From the NCBI RefSeq assembly GCF_018811945.1, contig NZ_JACRVU010000001.1, positions 318,706 through 382,705 of the forward strand: a stretch of DNA of 64,000 bases, read 5' to 3'. The position numbers and the translations under genes were made by a program. The stretch comes from Gluconobacter sp. P1C6_b. GTDB lineage: Bacteria; Pseudomonadota; Alphaproteobacteria; Acetobacterales; Acetobacteraceae. This document shows positions 44,110 through 53,111 of this stretch, piece by piece (position 1 is the first letter of the stretch; every line of letters starts with the position of its first letter). The notes under the pieces are model-generated. The model saw only the letters and a list, made by a program, of their open reading frames with translations, did not search any database and was not told where the DNA came from.

Positions 44110-45549
44110 TTACCCCACCGCCGCAAGCTGACTGTCGGCTCCTGCAAGGCCGCCATCCTTCATCAGCCGCCTGATGGTGTGAATGACCTGCGTCCCGGTA
44201 ATCAGGCGGGAGCACTCGAACTGCCGGTCCGTGCCCTTGTGGCGCGGGCACCAGAAGAAGTCCTTGTGATCGAACTGGAAGGCCGGGTCATTCCAGCATG
44301 AATTGCAGGTATGCCAGTTGATGACCCGATAGGGCGTAGCGAACTCGTTGTCCGGATGCGTAAACCCTGAAATCATCACCACCGGCGTCCCCGCCGCATG
44401 CGCCAGCCAGGCCAGCCCGCTCGACAGACCGATGAAGAAACTCGCATGTTTCAGCCACCGCGCGCGCTCGGTCAGCGGTCGGTTTCCGGTCTGATCCTCG
44501 GCCCCGTGCGGGATATGGTTATAGACATACCCCGTGCCATGATACGGCTTCTGATCGATACAAATGACGCGATAACCCGCCTTTTTCAGAAACGCGATCA
44601 CCTCATGCCAGCCACCGGGATTGTTCCAGTACTTGCACTGCGTACTGGCCTGCGTAGCGATGACCACATACGGTTCTGCAACGGGCGGTATCCCGCCATC
44701 GGGAATAGTGATGCCCGGCGGCGCATCGTTCCAGGGATCCACGCCAAGGATGTAAGCCGCCGTCCGGTGCAGCCCGACATGACGGAAATCCGTCGGCTGG
44801 CGAGTATGCTCCCTGTCCGCAAAAAACAGCCCGATATTGTAGCTTGCATAGAACCGGGCCGTGAAATCCGGTTCCGCCTTCAAGCGGTCATGCCCCACGA
44901 GCGTCAGTTCCGGATTGGCGCCCATCACAAGCGGCAGGATCGCTTCGGAGACCGAGCACGTCACCTGCGCCCCGCTCTCCTGCGCCAGACGCCGCACCGC
45001 AGGCAACCAGGCCAGCGTATCCCCCAGCGTTCCGACAGGAAGCTGCACCAGAACCGGCCGTCCCGACAGCGCCAGATCATGATGCAGCACCTGCTCCGGC
45101 GTCTCGCCCGGCTTTTCCAGCCAGACATCCACCCGAAATGGCACGAAGAACTTCTTGGTGGACGCCACCGTGCCGCCCTTCAGACGCGCATCAAACAGCA
45201 CATTTCCAGTCACATGGTCCGAAAGCCGCACATGCCATTGGGAACCCGACGGCACACCATCGCACTCCAGGGACGGCACCATGACACGCGCCCCATCATT
45301 GAAATCGAACCGCACCCCCCTCGCGCCTTCCAGAACCGGCACACGCGGAGGGGCAAGATAGGGCCCTTCGATACTGCCAGACGCCGGAGACGCTGAACCA
45401 TCATCGCCGCCCGTGCCGGAATCCGTCACATCCGCAGTATCAGGAACCGGTACGGCATCCATACCGCTCGCCTTTCCGTCCACGGAAGCGGCAAGTCCTT
45501 CCGGCACATCCAGTGCAACAGGCGGCGAAACAGGATCATTCGACATCAT
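44110..45549 (-). CDS. Autotransporter O-heptosyltransferase (TibC/Aah/BAHT-like)
   Basis: A 479-residue glycosyltransferase of the bacterial autotransporter heptosyltransferase type, which transfers heptose to Ser/Thr of strand-loop-strand adhesin repeats. The catalytic GT-B part carries VQLPVGTLGDTLAWLPAVRR, TQASTQCKYWNNPGGWHEVI and SFFIGLSSGLAWLAHAAGTPVV. Four Cys near the C-terminus (CNSC, WCPRH and ECSR) match the iron-binding finger known in TibC. The first about 65 residues are a low-complexity Pro/Asp/Gly-rich extension. No autotransporter lies beside it; the Hint protein at 31074 is one conceivable acceptor. Family assignment is from memory of motifs. Confidence 0.85.
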   Translation of the reverse strand: MMSNDPVSPPVALDVPEGLAASVDGKASGMDAVPVPDTADVTDSGTGGDDGSASPASGSIEGPYLAPPRVPVLEGARGVRFDFNDGARVMVPSLECDGVPSGSQWHVRLSDHVTGNVLFDARLKGGTVASTKKFFVPFRVDVWLEKPGETPEQVLHHDLALSGRPVLVQLPVGTLGDTLAWLPAVRRLAQESGAQVTCSVSEAILPLVMGANPELTLVGHDRLKAEPDFTARFYASYNIGLFFADREHTRQPTDFRHVGLHRTAAYILGVDPWNDAPPGITIPDGGIPPVAEPYVVIATQASTQCKYWNNPGGWHEVIAFLKKAGYRVICIDQKPYHGTGYVYNHIPHGAEDQTGNRPLTERARWLKHASFFIGLSSGLAWLAHAAGTPVVMISGFTHPDNEFATPYRVINWHTCNSCWNDPAFQFDHKDFFWCPRHKGTDRQFECSRLITGTQVIHTIRRLMKDGGLAGADSQLAAVG

Positions 45550-45710
45550 TTGCGGATACTCCAGAGCTCATGCTGAAGAACGCGCAAGGAGCCGGTTCTT
45601 CCTGCCAGTGTTGTAAGCCAGCCGCGCACCGACTGCCAATGCCGGCCGCCAACCCGCCCTGGCCCCACAAACCCGTTCCCCGCACCGAAATCCCTGCGTA
45701 AGGTACCCGC

Positions 45711-47027
45711 ATGACCCAGATCCGAGCCATCCGCGGCCCCTTCCTGACCTTCCATGCCGATCCGTTCACCACCGATCCCATGGACGCCCTGCACCACGAG
45801 CCCGATGGCCTGATCCTGACCGAAAACGGTCTCATCACCGCCGCCGGCTCCTGGGACAGCCTGCGCGACACCATCCCCGCCGGAACAGCCGTAGACTACT
45901 ATCCCGACATGCTGATTTCCGCCGGCATGATCGACACGCATGTCCACTACCCGCAGCTTCCGGTCATCGCGTCTTACGGCGAGCAGCTTCTGGAATGGCT
46001 GGAAAACTACGTCTTCCCCGCAGAAGCCCGCTACGCCGACATCACCTATGCCCGCGCTGTCGCCCGGCAGTTCCTGACCGAACTCCTGCGCGTCGGCACC
46101 ACCACGGCCGCCGTATACTGCACCGTCCATCCCCACTCCGTGGATGCATTCTTCGAGGAATCCGAACGCCTCAATACCTGCATGATCGCCGGCAAGGTCC
46201 TGATGGACCGCAACGCACCCGAAAACCTGCGCGACACCGCCCAGAGCGGCTATGACCAGTCCGCCGAACTCATCGCCCGCTGGCACAACCGCGGGCGACA
46301 GCTTTATGCCGTCACCCCACGTTTCGCCCCCACCAGCACACCCGAACAGCTCGATCTCGCAGGCGCCCTGCTCGCCACGAAACCCGACCTGTTCATGCAG
46401 ACCCATCTGCTGGAAAACCGTTCGGAAATCGCCTGGGTCCGCGAACTCTTCCCCGACCGCGCCTCCTATCTGGACGTGTACGACAAGGCCGGTCTCCTGC
46501 GTCCACGCGCGATCCTCGCCCATGCCGTCCATGCCGAAGAAGCCGATTTCCAGCGCTGCCACGACGCCGGATGCTCCATCGCGCATTGCCCCGGCTCGAA
46601 CCAGTTCCTCGGCAGCGGCTCCTTCCCGCTCTTCAAGGCTCTCAATCCTGAACGCCGCGTCCATGTCGGGATCGGCAGCGATATCGGCGCCGGACCGTCC
46701 CTGTCCCTGCTTCAGGTCCTGTCCGACGCCTACAAGGTCGCCCAAGGCCTTCAGACGAAACTCCATCCCGCACAGGGACTCTGGCTCGCCACAACTGGCG
46801 GCGCGCAGTCCCTCGGACTCGAACACCGGATCGGCAGCATCAGGCCCGGGTTATACGCCGATCTGTGCGTTTTCGATCCGGCCGCCACGCCGCTTGGACG
46901 GATCCGCGCCCGGACCGCTGAAACCCTCGCCGACCGCCTCTTCGCCCTGACCATGCTCGGGGACGACCGCAGCATCGCCGCTACCTATGTCGCCGGCGAG
47001 CTCCTGCACAAACGCAGCCCGGTCTGA
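45711..47027 (+). CDS. guaD: Guanine deaminase
   Basis: A 438-residue zinc amidohydrolase converting guanine to xanthine. The metal site is DTHVHYPQ near residue 75, and TPRFAPTST, MQTHLLENRSEI, AHAVHA, IAHCPGSNQFLGSG and VGIGSDIGAG follow in the guanine-deaminase order. It opens the purine region and has its own terminator. Xanthine dehydrogenase, needed for the next step, is not in the window. Confidence 0.95.
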   Translation: MTQIRAIRGPFLTFHADPFTTDPMDALHHEPDGLILTENGLITAAGSWDSLRDTIPAGTAVDYYPDMLISAGMIDTHVHYPQLPVIASYGEQLLEWLENYVFPAEARYADITYARAVARQFLTELLRVGTTTAAVYCTVHPHSVDAFFEESERLNTCMIAGKVLMDRNAPENLRDTAQSGYDQSAELIARWHNRGRQLYAVTPRFAPTSTPEQLDLAGALLATKPDLFMQTHLLENRSEIAWVRELFPDRASYLDVYDKAGLLRPRAILAHAVHAEEADFQRCHDAGCSIAHCPGSNQFLGSGSFPLFKALNPERRVHVGIGSDIGAGPSLSLLQVLSDAYKVAQGLQTKLHPAQGLWLATTGGAQSLGLEHRIGSIRPGLYADLCVFDPAATPLGRIRARTAETLADRLFALTMLGDDRSIAATYVAGELLHKRSPV

Positions 47028-47052
47028 AGCCGGAGGAACACACATTAAATTC

Positions 47053-47076
47053 AAAATGGCACTCAGTGCCGTTTTT
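47053..47076 (+). terminator. Terminator after guaD
   Basis: AAAATGGCAC pairs with GTGCCGTTTT (one T-G wobble) around the loop TCA, followed by TCTTT. It stands 25 bases after the guaD stop. Confidence 0.75.
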
Positions 47077-47215
47077 CTTTGACATGGGGAAATTTTTGAA
47101 CTCTAGAGTTGTCTTAATTATTTTTCAGTCTCGCGGCAGTAAATACAGCAAAAGGTATTTCATCTACGGGAATACTCCAGCTCCTCTTCGGGCGCGCGAC
47201 TTAAAAGCAGGAATC

Positions 47216-48196
47216 ATGCACCGTTTCCCCACCGCTGCTCAGTCCTTCCGTATCCTGACGTCCATGACAGCCCTCCTGTCCCTCGGCACCCTCATCACGG
47301 GACAGGACGCCAAAGCCGCTACCAGCACCACCACACCTCAGGTCACGCTGGGCGATGACGGAAACAGCAACGGACAGTCCATGTTCCGCACCCTCTTTGA
47401 CGGACAGCGCGCACTTGGGACCAGCGGCCTTTCTTCGCTCGAAGGGGCAAGCGGCGGCGGCATCGCAAGCTGGGCCACAATCGGCGGCTATGGCTCCAGC
47501 AAGAGCGCTGGCATGGCCATGCACTACAGCTATGTGAACCTTACCAGCTACTGGGACCAGAATGTCGGCGCCTCGATGGGCTTCTTCGACCGCGTCGAGA
47601 TTTCCTACACCCACAACTTCTTCCAGACCCGCGGCACCGGCGCGAAACTTGGTATCGGCAACGGCTACCAGTTCGATCTCGACGTCGCAGGTGCCAAGGT
47701 CCGCCTCTTTGGTCACGTCGCGGACAACACCCTGATCCCGCAGGTCGCCATCGGCGGCATGTACAAGCATGACAGTGACGGCAAGGTCATCCACGAAGTC
47801 GGCTCGATGCACACGGATGGAGGAGACGCCTACCTTGCCGTCACCAAGCTGTTTCCGAAAATCGGCATCCTGATCGACACCACCGTCCGCTTCACCAAAG
47901 GCAACCAGTGGGGCATCCTCGGTTTCGGCGGTGACAGGGACAACAACTATCACGCCCAGTTCGAGGGTTCGCTCGGCTATCTGCCGTCTTTCATCCCTGG
48001 TCTGGTCGTCGGCGTCGAATACCGCACCAAACCACGCAACCAGCGTTTCACCGATGAAAGCAACTGGTTCGACGTCTACACCAGCTATTTCGTCAACAAG
48101 CATCTGAACGTCACGCTGGCGTATGTGTCTCTGGGTACGATCGCGACCTACAAGGATCAGACGGGGTTCTATTTTTCCGCCCAGACCGGCTTCTGA
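47216..48196 (+). CDS. DUF3034-family outer-membrane protein
   Basis: A 326-residue protein with a signal peptide (ILTSMTALLSLGTLITGQDAKA) and beta-strand alternation ending in TGFYFSAQTGF, which fits an outer-membrane barrel. SLEGASGGGIASWATIGGYG and the body match what I recall of DUF3034, a family with no known function. AGGA precedes ATG 47216; the frame is open to 47066 without a coding look. Its place between guaD and the urate operon hints at purine or related solute passage; that is inference. Confidence 0.75.
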   Translation: MHRFPTAAQSFRILTSMTALLSLGTLITGQDAKAATSTTTPQVTLGDDGNSNGQSMFRTLFDGQRALGTSGLSSLEGASGGGIASWATIGGYGSSKSAGMAMHYSYVNLTSYWDQNVGASMGFFDRVEISYTHNFFQTRGTGAKLGIGNGYQFDLDVAGAKVRLFGHVADNTLIPQVAIGGMYKHDSDGKVIHEVGSMHTDGGDAYLAVTKLFPKIGILIDTTVRFTKGNQWGILGFGGDRDNNYHAQFEGSLGYLPSFIPGLVVGVEYRTKPRNQRFTDESNWFDVYTSYFVNKHLNVTLAYVSLGTIATYKDQTGFYFSAQTGF

Positions 48197-48225
48197 CGGG
48201 ACATTCCGGGCTCTGCCCGGGCCCG

Positions 48226-48245
48226 GCAGGGATCTTGATCCCTGC
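48226..48245. terminator. Hairpin between convergent DUF3034 and permease genes
   Basis: GCAGGGATC and GATCCCTGC flank TT, a perfect 9-bp stem. There is no T-run, so termination is only suggested by the location 30 bases after the DUF3034 stop. Confidence 0.35.
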
Positions 48246-48315
48246 ACCCTGATTTTATGAAACGGTGTCCGGAAGCCCCTGGCCTTTGGCGGGTTTCAGG
48301 GTAGAGCCGTGAGCC

Positions 48316-49719
48316 TCACCCCTCCCGGATCCGCTCGTCAATCAGCGCCTCACGCGGAACATCCGTCGCATGAGCCACCTCGTGAATCGTCCGTTTCACA
48401 TTAAAAATCAGATGCAGCAGGATCGCTGACAGCGATCCGAGCGTAATCCCGCTTCCAAACACGATCTTCGCCCACATCGGAAACGTGTCGGAGATATGCG
48501 GCTGGGCCGTCGCCAGCATACTCAGCCCGATGCTGGTGCCCACAATGATCACATTGCTCTGCCGGTTGAAATCCACCCGAGACAGCGTCTGCACGCCCAC
48601 AACCGCCACAGTCGCAAACATCGCCAGCGCCGCCCCACCCAGAACCGGCAACGGCACCGCAGCCACCAGCGCGCCCAGACGCGGCAGGCAGCCGAGCATC
48701 ATCATGATGACCGCCGCAGCCGCTACGACCCATCGGCTCTTCACCCCCGTCATCCGCACCAGACCGACGTTTTCGGCAAAACAGGTGTAGGGAAAGGAGT
48801 TGAGCACGCCGCCGAGCATGGTCGCGATTCCATCGGCCCGCAGCGTGCGAGCGATATCTTCGGATGTGATCGGCTTGTCGACGATTTCACCCGTCGCATA
48901 AACATTGCCAATCGTCTCGATCATGGAAATCGTCATGACGATCACCATCGACAGGATCGAGACCGGATGAAATGTCGGCGTTCCGAAATAAAACGGGTGC
49001 GTGATGGACAGAAGCGGTGCGGAGGCCACATCCCCGAAATTCGCATCCCCAAGCGCCCAGGCCACCAGCGTTCCCAGAACCAGACCGATCAGCACGGCGA
49101 TCGTAGCGATAAAGCCGCGAAACAGCCTCTGGATCACCAGAATGGACGCCAGTGTCCCCAGCCCGTACCAGATGCTCCGCAGCGGAACATGGTCCTGCAT
49201 CACAGACGGACTGGCACCCGAAACAATGTCATTCGCCGCCACCGGCAAGAGCGCCAGACCGATGATAAGAATGATAGACCCCGTCACAACCGGCGGGAAA
49301 AACCGCACCAGCCCCGCGAAATGCCGCGCCATCAGGAACGTCACGAAACCCGCCACGATGACGGACCCGTAAATGGACAAAAGCCCCGGTGTTCCACCCC
49401 CAACAGCAGAGCCAATCGCAATCATCGGCCCCACGGCCGTGAACGTCACGCCCTGCAACAGCGGTAGCCGAACTCCGACCGGGCCAAACCCCACTGCCTG
49501 AAGCAGGGACGCAATCCCGCAGGTGAACAGATCCGCATCAATCAGATGGATCAGCGTCTCGCGCGGCAGATGCAGCGCACCCGCCACGAGGATCGGAACA
49601 ATAACCGCCGCCGAATAGAACGCCAGCACATGCTGCAACCCGTAGGCCCCAAGCCGCCAGACCGGCAGTTTCTCGTCAACGGGATGCAGACCGGTCGTCG
49701 CGGCGTTCTCGGCAGTCAT
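48316..49719 (-). CDS. NCS2-family urate/xanthine permease
   Basis: A 467-residue purine:proton symporter of the nucleobase-cation-symporter-2 family with about 12-14 helices. Landmarks are LQHVLAFYSAAVIVPILVAGAL, LPLLQGVTFTAVGPMIAIG, the signature SMIETIGNVYATGEIVDKP with the conserved Glu, and LNSFPYTCFAENVGLVRMTGV. Its place as last gene of the urate operon, nine bases after the 5-HIU hydrolase, favours urate or xanthine as substrate. Confidence 0.92.
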   Translation of the reverse strand: MTAENAATTGLHPVDEKLPVWRLGAYGLQHVLAFYSAAVIVPILVAGALHLPRETLIHLIDADLFTCGIASLLQAVGFGPVGVRLPLLQGVTFTAVGPMIAIGSAVGGGTPGLLSIYGSVIVAGFVTFLMARHFAGLVRFFPPVVTGSIILIIGLALLPVAANDIVSGASPSVMQDHVPLRSIWYGLGTLASILVIQRLFRGFIATIAVLIGLVLGTLVAWALGDANFGDVASAPLLSITHPFYFGTPTFHPVSILSMVIVMTISMIETIGNVYATGEIVDKPITSEDIARTLRADGIATMLGGVLNSFPYTCFAENVGLVRMTGVKSRWVVAAAAVIMMMLGCLPRLGALVAAVPLPVLGGAALAMFATVAVVGVQTLSRVDFNRQSNVIIVGTSIGLSMLATAQPHISDTFPMWAKIVFGSGITLGSLSAILLHLIFNVKRTIHEVAHATDVPREALIDERIREG

Positions 49720-49728
49720 GAAAAGCCC

Positions 49729-50061
49729 TCAGCTTCCGCGATAGGTAGAATATCCGAACGGCGCCGCCAGCAGGGGCACATGTGCATGAGCCTCCGCTGC
49801 CAGTCCGAATACGATCGGCACCACATCCAGAAACGGCGGATCGGACAGAACCTGCCCCTCTTTTCGGAAATAGTCGCCAATCCGGAACTCCAGACAATAA
49901 ATCCCTTTCGAAACTGCAACATCCCGCAGTTCCGGGCAACGCCCATCCGTATTGGTCTGCCCCTCGAACAGAACCCGATCCCCCTGCAGAAGACGCAGAC
50001 TCACCCCTGCAGCCGGCTTGCCGGAAACCGTATCAAGAACATGCGTGGATAAAGAACTCAT
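49729..50061 (-). CDS. uraH: 5-hydroxyisourate hydrolase
   Basis: A 110-residue transthyretin-like enzyme converting 5-hydroxyisourate to OHCU. The N-terminal LSTHVLDTVSGKPAAG and the C-terminal tetrapeptide YRGS, which carries active-site residues, are both present. It overlaps uraD by ATGA. It works right after the urate-oxidising step in the pathway. Confidence 0.96.
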   Translation of the reverse strand: MSSLSTHVLDTVSGKPAAGVSLRLLQGDRVLFEGQTNTDGRCPELRDVAVSKGIYCLEFRIGDYFRKEGQVLSDPPFLDVVPIVFGLAAEAHAHVPLLAAPFGYSTYRGS

Positions 50062-50582
50062 GCCGTAAACATATCCTTCAGACGAAGCGCTGCAATCGCA
50101 TCAATCTGCGTCAGCGCCTCGGTCAGTTCCTTTTCGGGAGTGCCAGCCAGACGACGCTCCATCTCATCCATAATCACGGTTTTCGCAGCTTTTCCGGGTG
50201 CAGCGACCTTGCGCACGCAGATCACGAACGGCATGGAAAACCGTGCGCGATACGCGTCATTCAGCCCCCGGAACCGCTCATATTCCGCAGGCGTCAGACG
50301 ATCCAGCCCCGCCGAAGCCTGTTCTGACGCGGAATGTTCCGTCAGATCCGGATCAATCCCGGCCCGGTGCCCAAGCTCCGGATGTGCCCGCACCAGCGCA
50401 AGCTGAGCCTCAGAACCCGCAGACCGCACGATCCGCGCAAACGCGGACAGCATAGCGTCCACATCCGCGAAAGGCCGCGCCTTCAGCGCCCCTTCCGCCA
50501 CCCAGGGCGAATGCTCATAAAGCCCACCGAACTGCGCAACGAACGCCTCATCCGACAGCGCATTGACGTCAGAAATCTTCAT
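50058..50582 (-). CDS. uraD: OHCU decarboxylase
   Basis: A 174-residue enzyme giving S-allantoin from 2-oxo-4-hydroxy-4-carboxy-5-ureidoimidazoline. ALVRAHPELGHRA carries the catalytic His, ASEQASAGLDRL follows, and RFSMPFVICVRK is the conserved core. Start and stop overlap puuE and uraH by ATGA, so expression is tightly coupled. Confidence 0.95.
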   Translation of the reverse strand: MKISDVNALSDEAFVAQFGGLYEHSPWVAEGALKARPFADVDAMLSAFARIVRSAGSEAQLALVRAHPELGHRAGIDPDLTEHSASEQASAGLDRLTPAEYERFRGLNDAYRARFSMPFVICVRKVAAPGKAAKTVIMDEMERRLAGTPEKELTEALTQIDAIAALRLKDMFTA

Positions 50583-51478
50583 GCCGGATGCACAGACAGC
50601 CAGTGCCGCGCGATATCCAGCCGCGTCGCCACCCAGACATCCTCATGCTTGCGGATATGCTCCAGAAACTTCAGCAGTCCCATTGCCCGCGCCGGCTTGC
50701 CCGCCAGACGACAGTGCAGCCCGACCGACATCATCCGTCCGCCCTCGCGATATAGCATGTCGAACGCATCGCGCAGATAGATGAAGAACTGCTCGCCTTC
50801 CGTAAAACCGTTCAGCGCCGCGAACTTCATGTCATTGGCATCGAGCGTATAGGGCACGATCAACTGCGCCCGGCCATTGGAACGGTCATAATACGGCAGG
50901 TCATCCGCATAGGAATCGGCGTCATAGACAAACCCGCCTTCTTCCGCGACCAGACGTGCGGTGTTCGGGCTCGTGCGCCCCTGATACCAACCGAGCGGCC
51001 GCTCTCCCGTGACTTCGGTATGCAGCGCAATGGCCTCGCGGATATGCGCCCGCTCCAAATCCTCGGGGAAATCCTGATAATCAATCCAGCGCAGACCGTG
51101 GGACGCAATTTCCCAGCCGCTCTCCTTCATGACTGCCACGGCGTCCGGATTGCGGGCCAGCGCCTTCGCCACACCAAACACCGTCACCGGCATCCCGGCT
51201 TCATCGAACAGACGACGCAGACGCCAGAACCCCGCCCGACTGCCATATTCGTACAGGCTTTCCATCTGCGCGCAACGCGCCCCGATAATGGATTTCGTGC
51301 CCACCATTTCGGACAGGAACGCTTCCGATCCCGCATCACCATGCAGGACCGAATTCTCCGCGCCTTCCTCGTAATTGATGACGAACTGCACGGCGATGCG
51401 CGCGCCATTCGGCCATTTCGGGTCAGGCGGCGTGCGGCCATAACCGATCATGTCCCGCGGATAGCTGTCCTGCGTCAT
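50579..51478 (-). CDS. puuE: Allantoinase PuuE (polysaccharide-deacetylase fold)
   Basis: A 299-residue metal-independent allantoinase of the PuuE type, hydrolysing allantoin to allantoate. VQFVINYEEGAENSVLHGD, EIASHGLRWIDYQ and GWYQGRTSPNTARL are family hallmarks. GGAAG precedes ATG 51478; a TTG at 51496 would add six residues. It follows the flavin monooxygenase after 14 bases. No allantoicase or ureidoglycolate gene is in the window. Confidence 0.94.
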   Translation of the reverse strand: MTQDSYPRDMIGYGRTPPDPKWPNGARIAVQFVINYEEGAENSVLHGDAGSEAFLSEMVGTKSIIGARCAQMESLYEYGSRAGFWRLRRLFDEAGMPVTVFGVAKALARNPDAVAVMKESGWEIASHGLRWIDYQDFPEDLERAHIREAIALHTEVTGERPLGWYQGRTSPNTARLVAEEGGFVYDADSYADDLPYYDRSNGRAQLIVPYTLDANDMKFAALNGFTEGEQFFIYLRDAFDMLYREGGRMMSVGLHCRLAGKPARAMGLLKFLEHIRKHEDVWVATRLDIARHWLSVHPA

Positions 51479-51492
51479 GGGCGTCTTCCTTC

Positions 51493-52938
51493 TCAAAGCA
51501 CCGGCGGATCAAGGCTGACGAGTTCTTCCGTGTCATAGGCCAGAAGGCTCGCCAGATGTTTCTCGCCGTCCTCGACGAACAGATCCCGCGCAATGCCCCG
51601 AGCCAGCTTCTCCACCCCAAAGCGCATGCCACTGATGGACGCACCCGAAAGCCCCATGCTCGGCATGGCCCCGAACGTGAAATTGTAGATCGCCGCCAGC
51701 ATCGGTGCTTTGGGGTCAGACGCATCCTTCGGGAGGAACTGGAACCGCGCACCCAGATACGGATGGCTGCCCAGAAGCGCGCTGTCTTCCCCCTCAGGCG
51801 GCGTGAAATGATCGCGCCACAGCATAACAGATGACGCAACATCCCTCGTTTCCGGCCGCTGCGACAGGTCGATTGTGAACCCCGTCCCAATGATCAGGAA
51901 ATCAAACCGCATCTCGCCCTGCGGCGTCGTCACCACGACTTCATCCCCGTCCATCCGCGTCGCTGTCCAGGGCGTTCCGGGATGAAAGGCAAAGTTCTCA
52001 TGACGGCGACAGCGCCAGAACGTATCCTGCGGCGGCGGCTGGTTCAGGCTGTAGATCTGCCGCATGAAACGCCAGCGCGTCAGATCCGGCAGTTCCGAGA
52101 AATGCGCAAGAAAGCCTGCATTTTCCATCCAGCGATACGGATTAATGGCAGGGATTTTCGCCCGACGCAGGCACAGATCCACCCGCCCCGCACCCTTTTC
52201 CAGCGCCGTGGCAGCATTGTCGAACGCAGATGCCCCCGCGCCCAGAACGCCGATCCGCTTGCCCTTCAGAGCGTCGAAATCAATATCTTCATGCGTGTGC
52301 GCATAAACGGATTTCGGCAGCGTATCGGAAATGAAGGACGGTACATGCCACGTCCCACCGCCCTCAATACCCGTCGCAAGCACCATCCGCCGTGCCAGAC
52401 GCACCGTTTCCTGACCGGCCGCGTTGCGGAACGTCAGCCTCAGCAGCCCGTTGTCCCAGCCGACATGCACCAGTTCCTGATCGTTCACGACCGGGATATC
52501 GAGCGTCTCCCGGACCCAGTCCAGATAGGCCTGCCAGTCATGGCGGGAGATCTTGTCCAGATCCTCCCAGGCCTTTGCTCCATAGCGCGCTTCAAACCAG
52601 GACTGCGGCGTGAGATTCGGAATCCCCAGGTCCGGCCCGGTTACATGCTTGGGCGTACGCAGCGTGATCATGCGCGCAAACGTCACCCACGGCCCTTCGC
52701 CGCCTTTGGAAGCCTTTTCAAATACCTGCACATTGGTCACACCCTGACGGCGCAGACCGAAGCAGGACGTGATACCCCCCTGTCCCGCGCCAATGATGGC
52801 CACATCCAAAACCGCCTTCCCGTCCCGCTCCTGCGTCAGGCTCCAGTTGCCGGTCGCATAGCGGATTTTCGCCAGATCCTCCCGCACACGCTCCGAAAGC
52901 GCAGCCAGAGCATCGACGGGAGAAACGGTGGATGTCAT
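51493..52938 (-). CDS. FAD/NAD(P)H monooxygenase, candidate urate hydroxylase (HpyO-like)
   Basis: A 481-residue flavin monooxygenase. Two Rossmann motifs are seen: VAIIGAGQGGITSCFGLRRQG (FAD) and IGVLGAGASAFDNAATALE (NADPH). FLIIGTGFTIDLSQRP is the C-terminal FAD-linked line. It is unlike HpxO and is not a uricase or PuuD. As first gene of an operon that otherwise lacks urate oxidation, it most likely makes 5-hydroxyisourate. I recall HpyO of Xanthomonas as a non-homologous flavoprotein urate hydroxylase of this general kind; homology to it is unverified. ATG 52938 has GGATTTG upstream; the frame is open to 53010. Confidence 0.8.
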   Translation of the reverse strand: MTSTVSPVDALAALSERVREDLAKIRYATGNWSLTQERDGKAVLDVAIIGAGQGGITSCFGLRRQGVTNVQVFEKASKGGEGPWVTFARMITLRTPKHVTGPDLGIPNLTPQSWFEARYGAKAWEDLDKISRHDWQAYLDWVRETLDIPVVNDQELVHVGWDNGLLRLTFRNAAGQETVRLARRMVLATGIEGGGTWHVPSFISDTLPKSVYAHTHEDIDFDALKGKRIGVLGAGASAFDNAATALEKGAGRVDLCLRRAKIPAINPYRWMENAGFLAHFSELPDLTRWRFMRQIYSLNQPPPQDTFWRCRRHENFAFHPGTPWTATRMDGDEVVVTTPQGEMRFDFLIIGTGFTIDLSQRPETRDVASSVMLWRDHFTPPEGEDSALLGSHPYLGARFQFLPKDASDPKAPMLAAIYNFTFGAMPSMGLSGASISGMRFGVEKLARGIARDLFVEDGEKHLASLLAYDTEELVSLDPPVL

Positions 52939-53043
52939 GTGGTCAAATCCCAAAAAACCGGTACGGACAAAGCAGCATCCGGACGCCGCCAGACCGTCTT
53001 TCCGCAACAAAATGACAGGTCACCTGTCGGTCGGGATAGTTTC

Positions 53044-53063
53044 ATACCGTTGTAAGGGCGTAT
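53044..53063. promoter_or_regulatory. Possible LysR site in the urate operon promoter
   Basis: ATAC-N12-GTAT lies between the divergent monooxygenase (start 52938) and LysR (start 53112) genes. Its form is near the T-N11-A LysR box, but the spacing is one off the usual 11, so support is weak. Confidence 0.3.
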
Positions 53064-53111
53064 ACTCCATAAAAACGCATCTCCCGTTCGCAAAAAGAGA
53101 GCAGTTCTTCC

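Noticed and set aside
47201..48247. 348-codon open frame on the minus strand
   Set aside because: Antisense of the DUF3034 gene, which has a signal peptide and barrel features on the plus strand.
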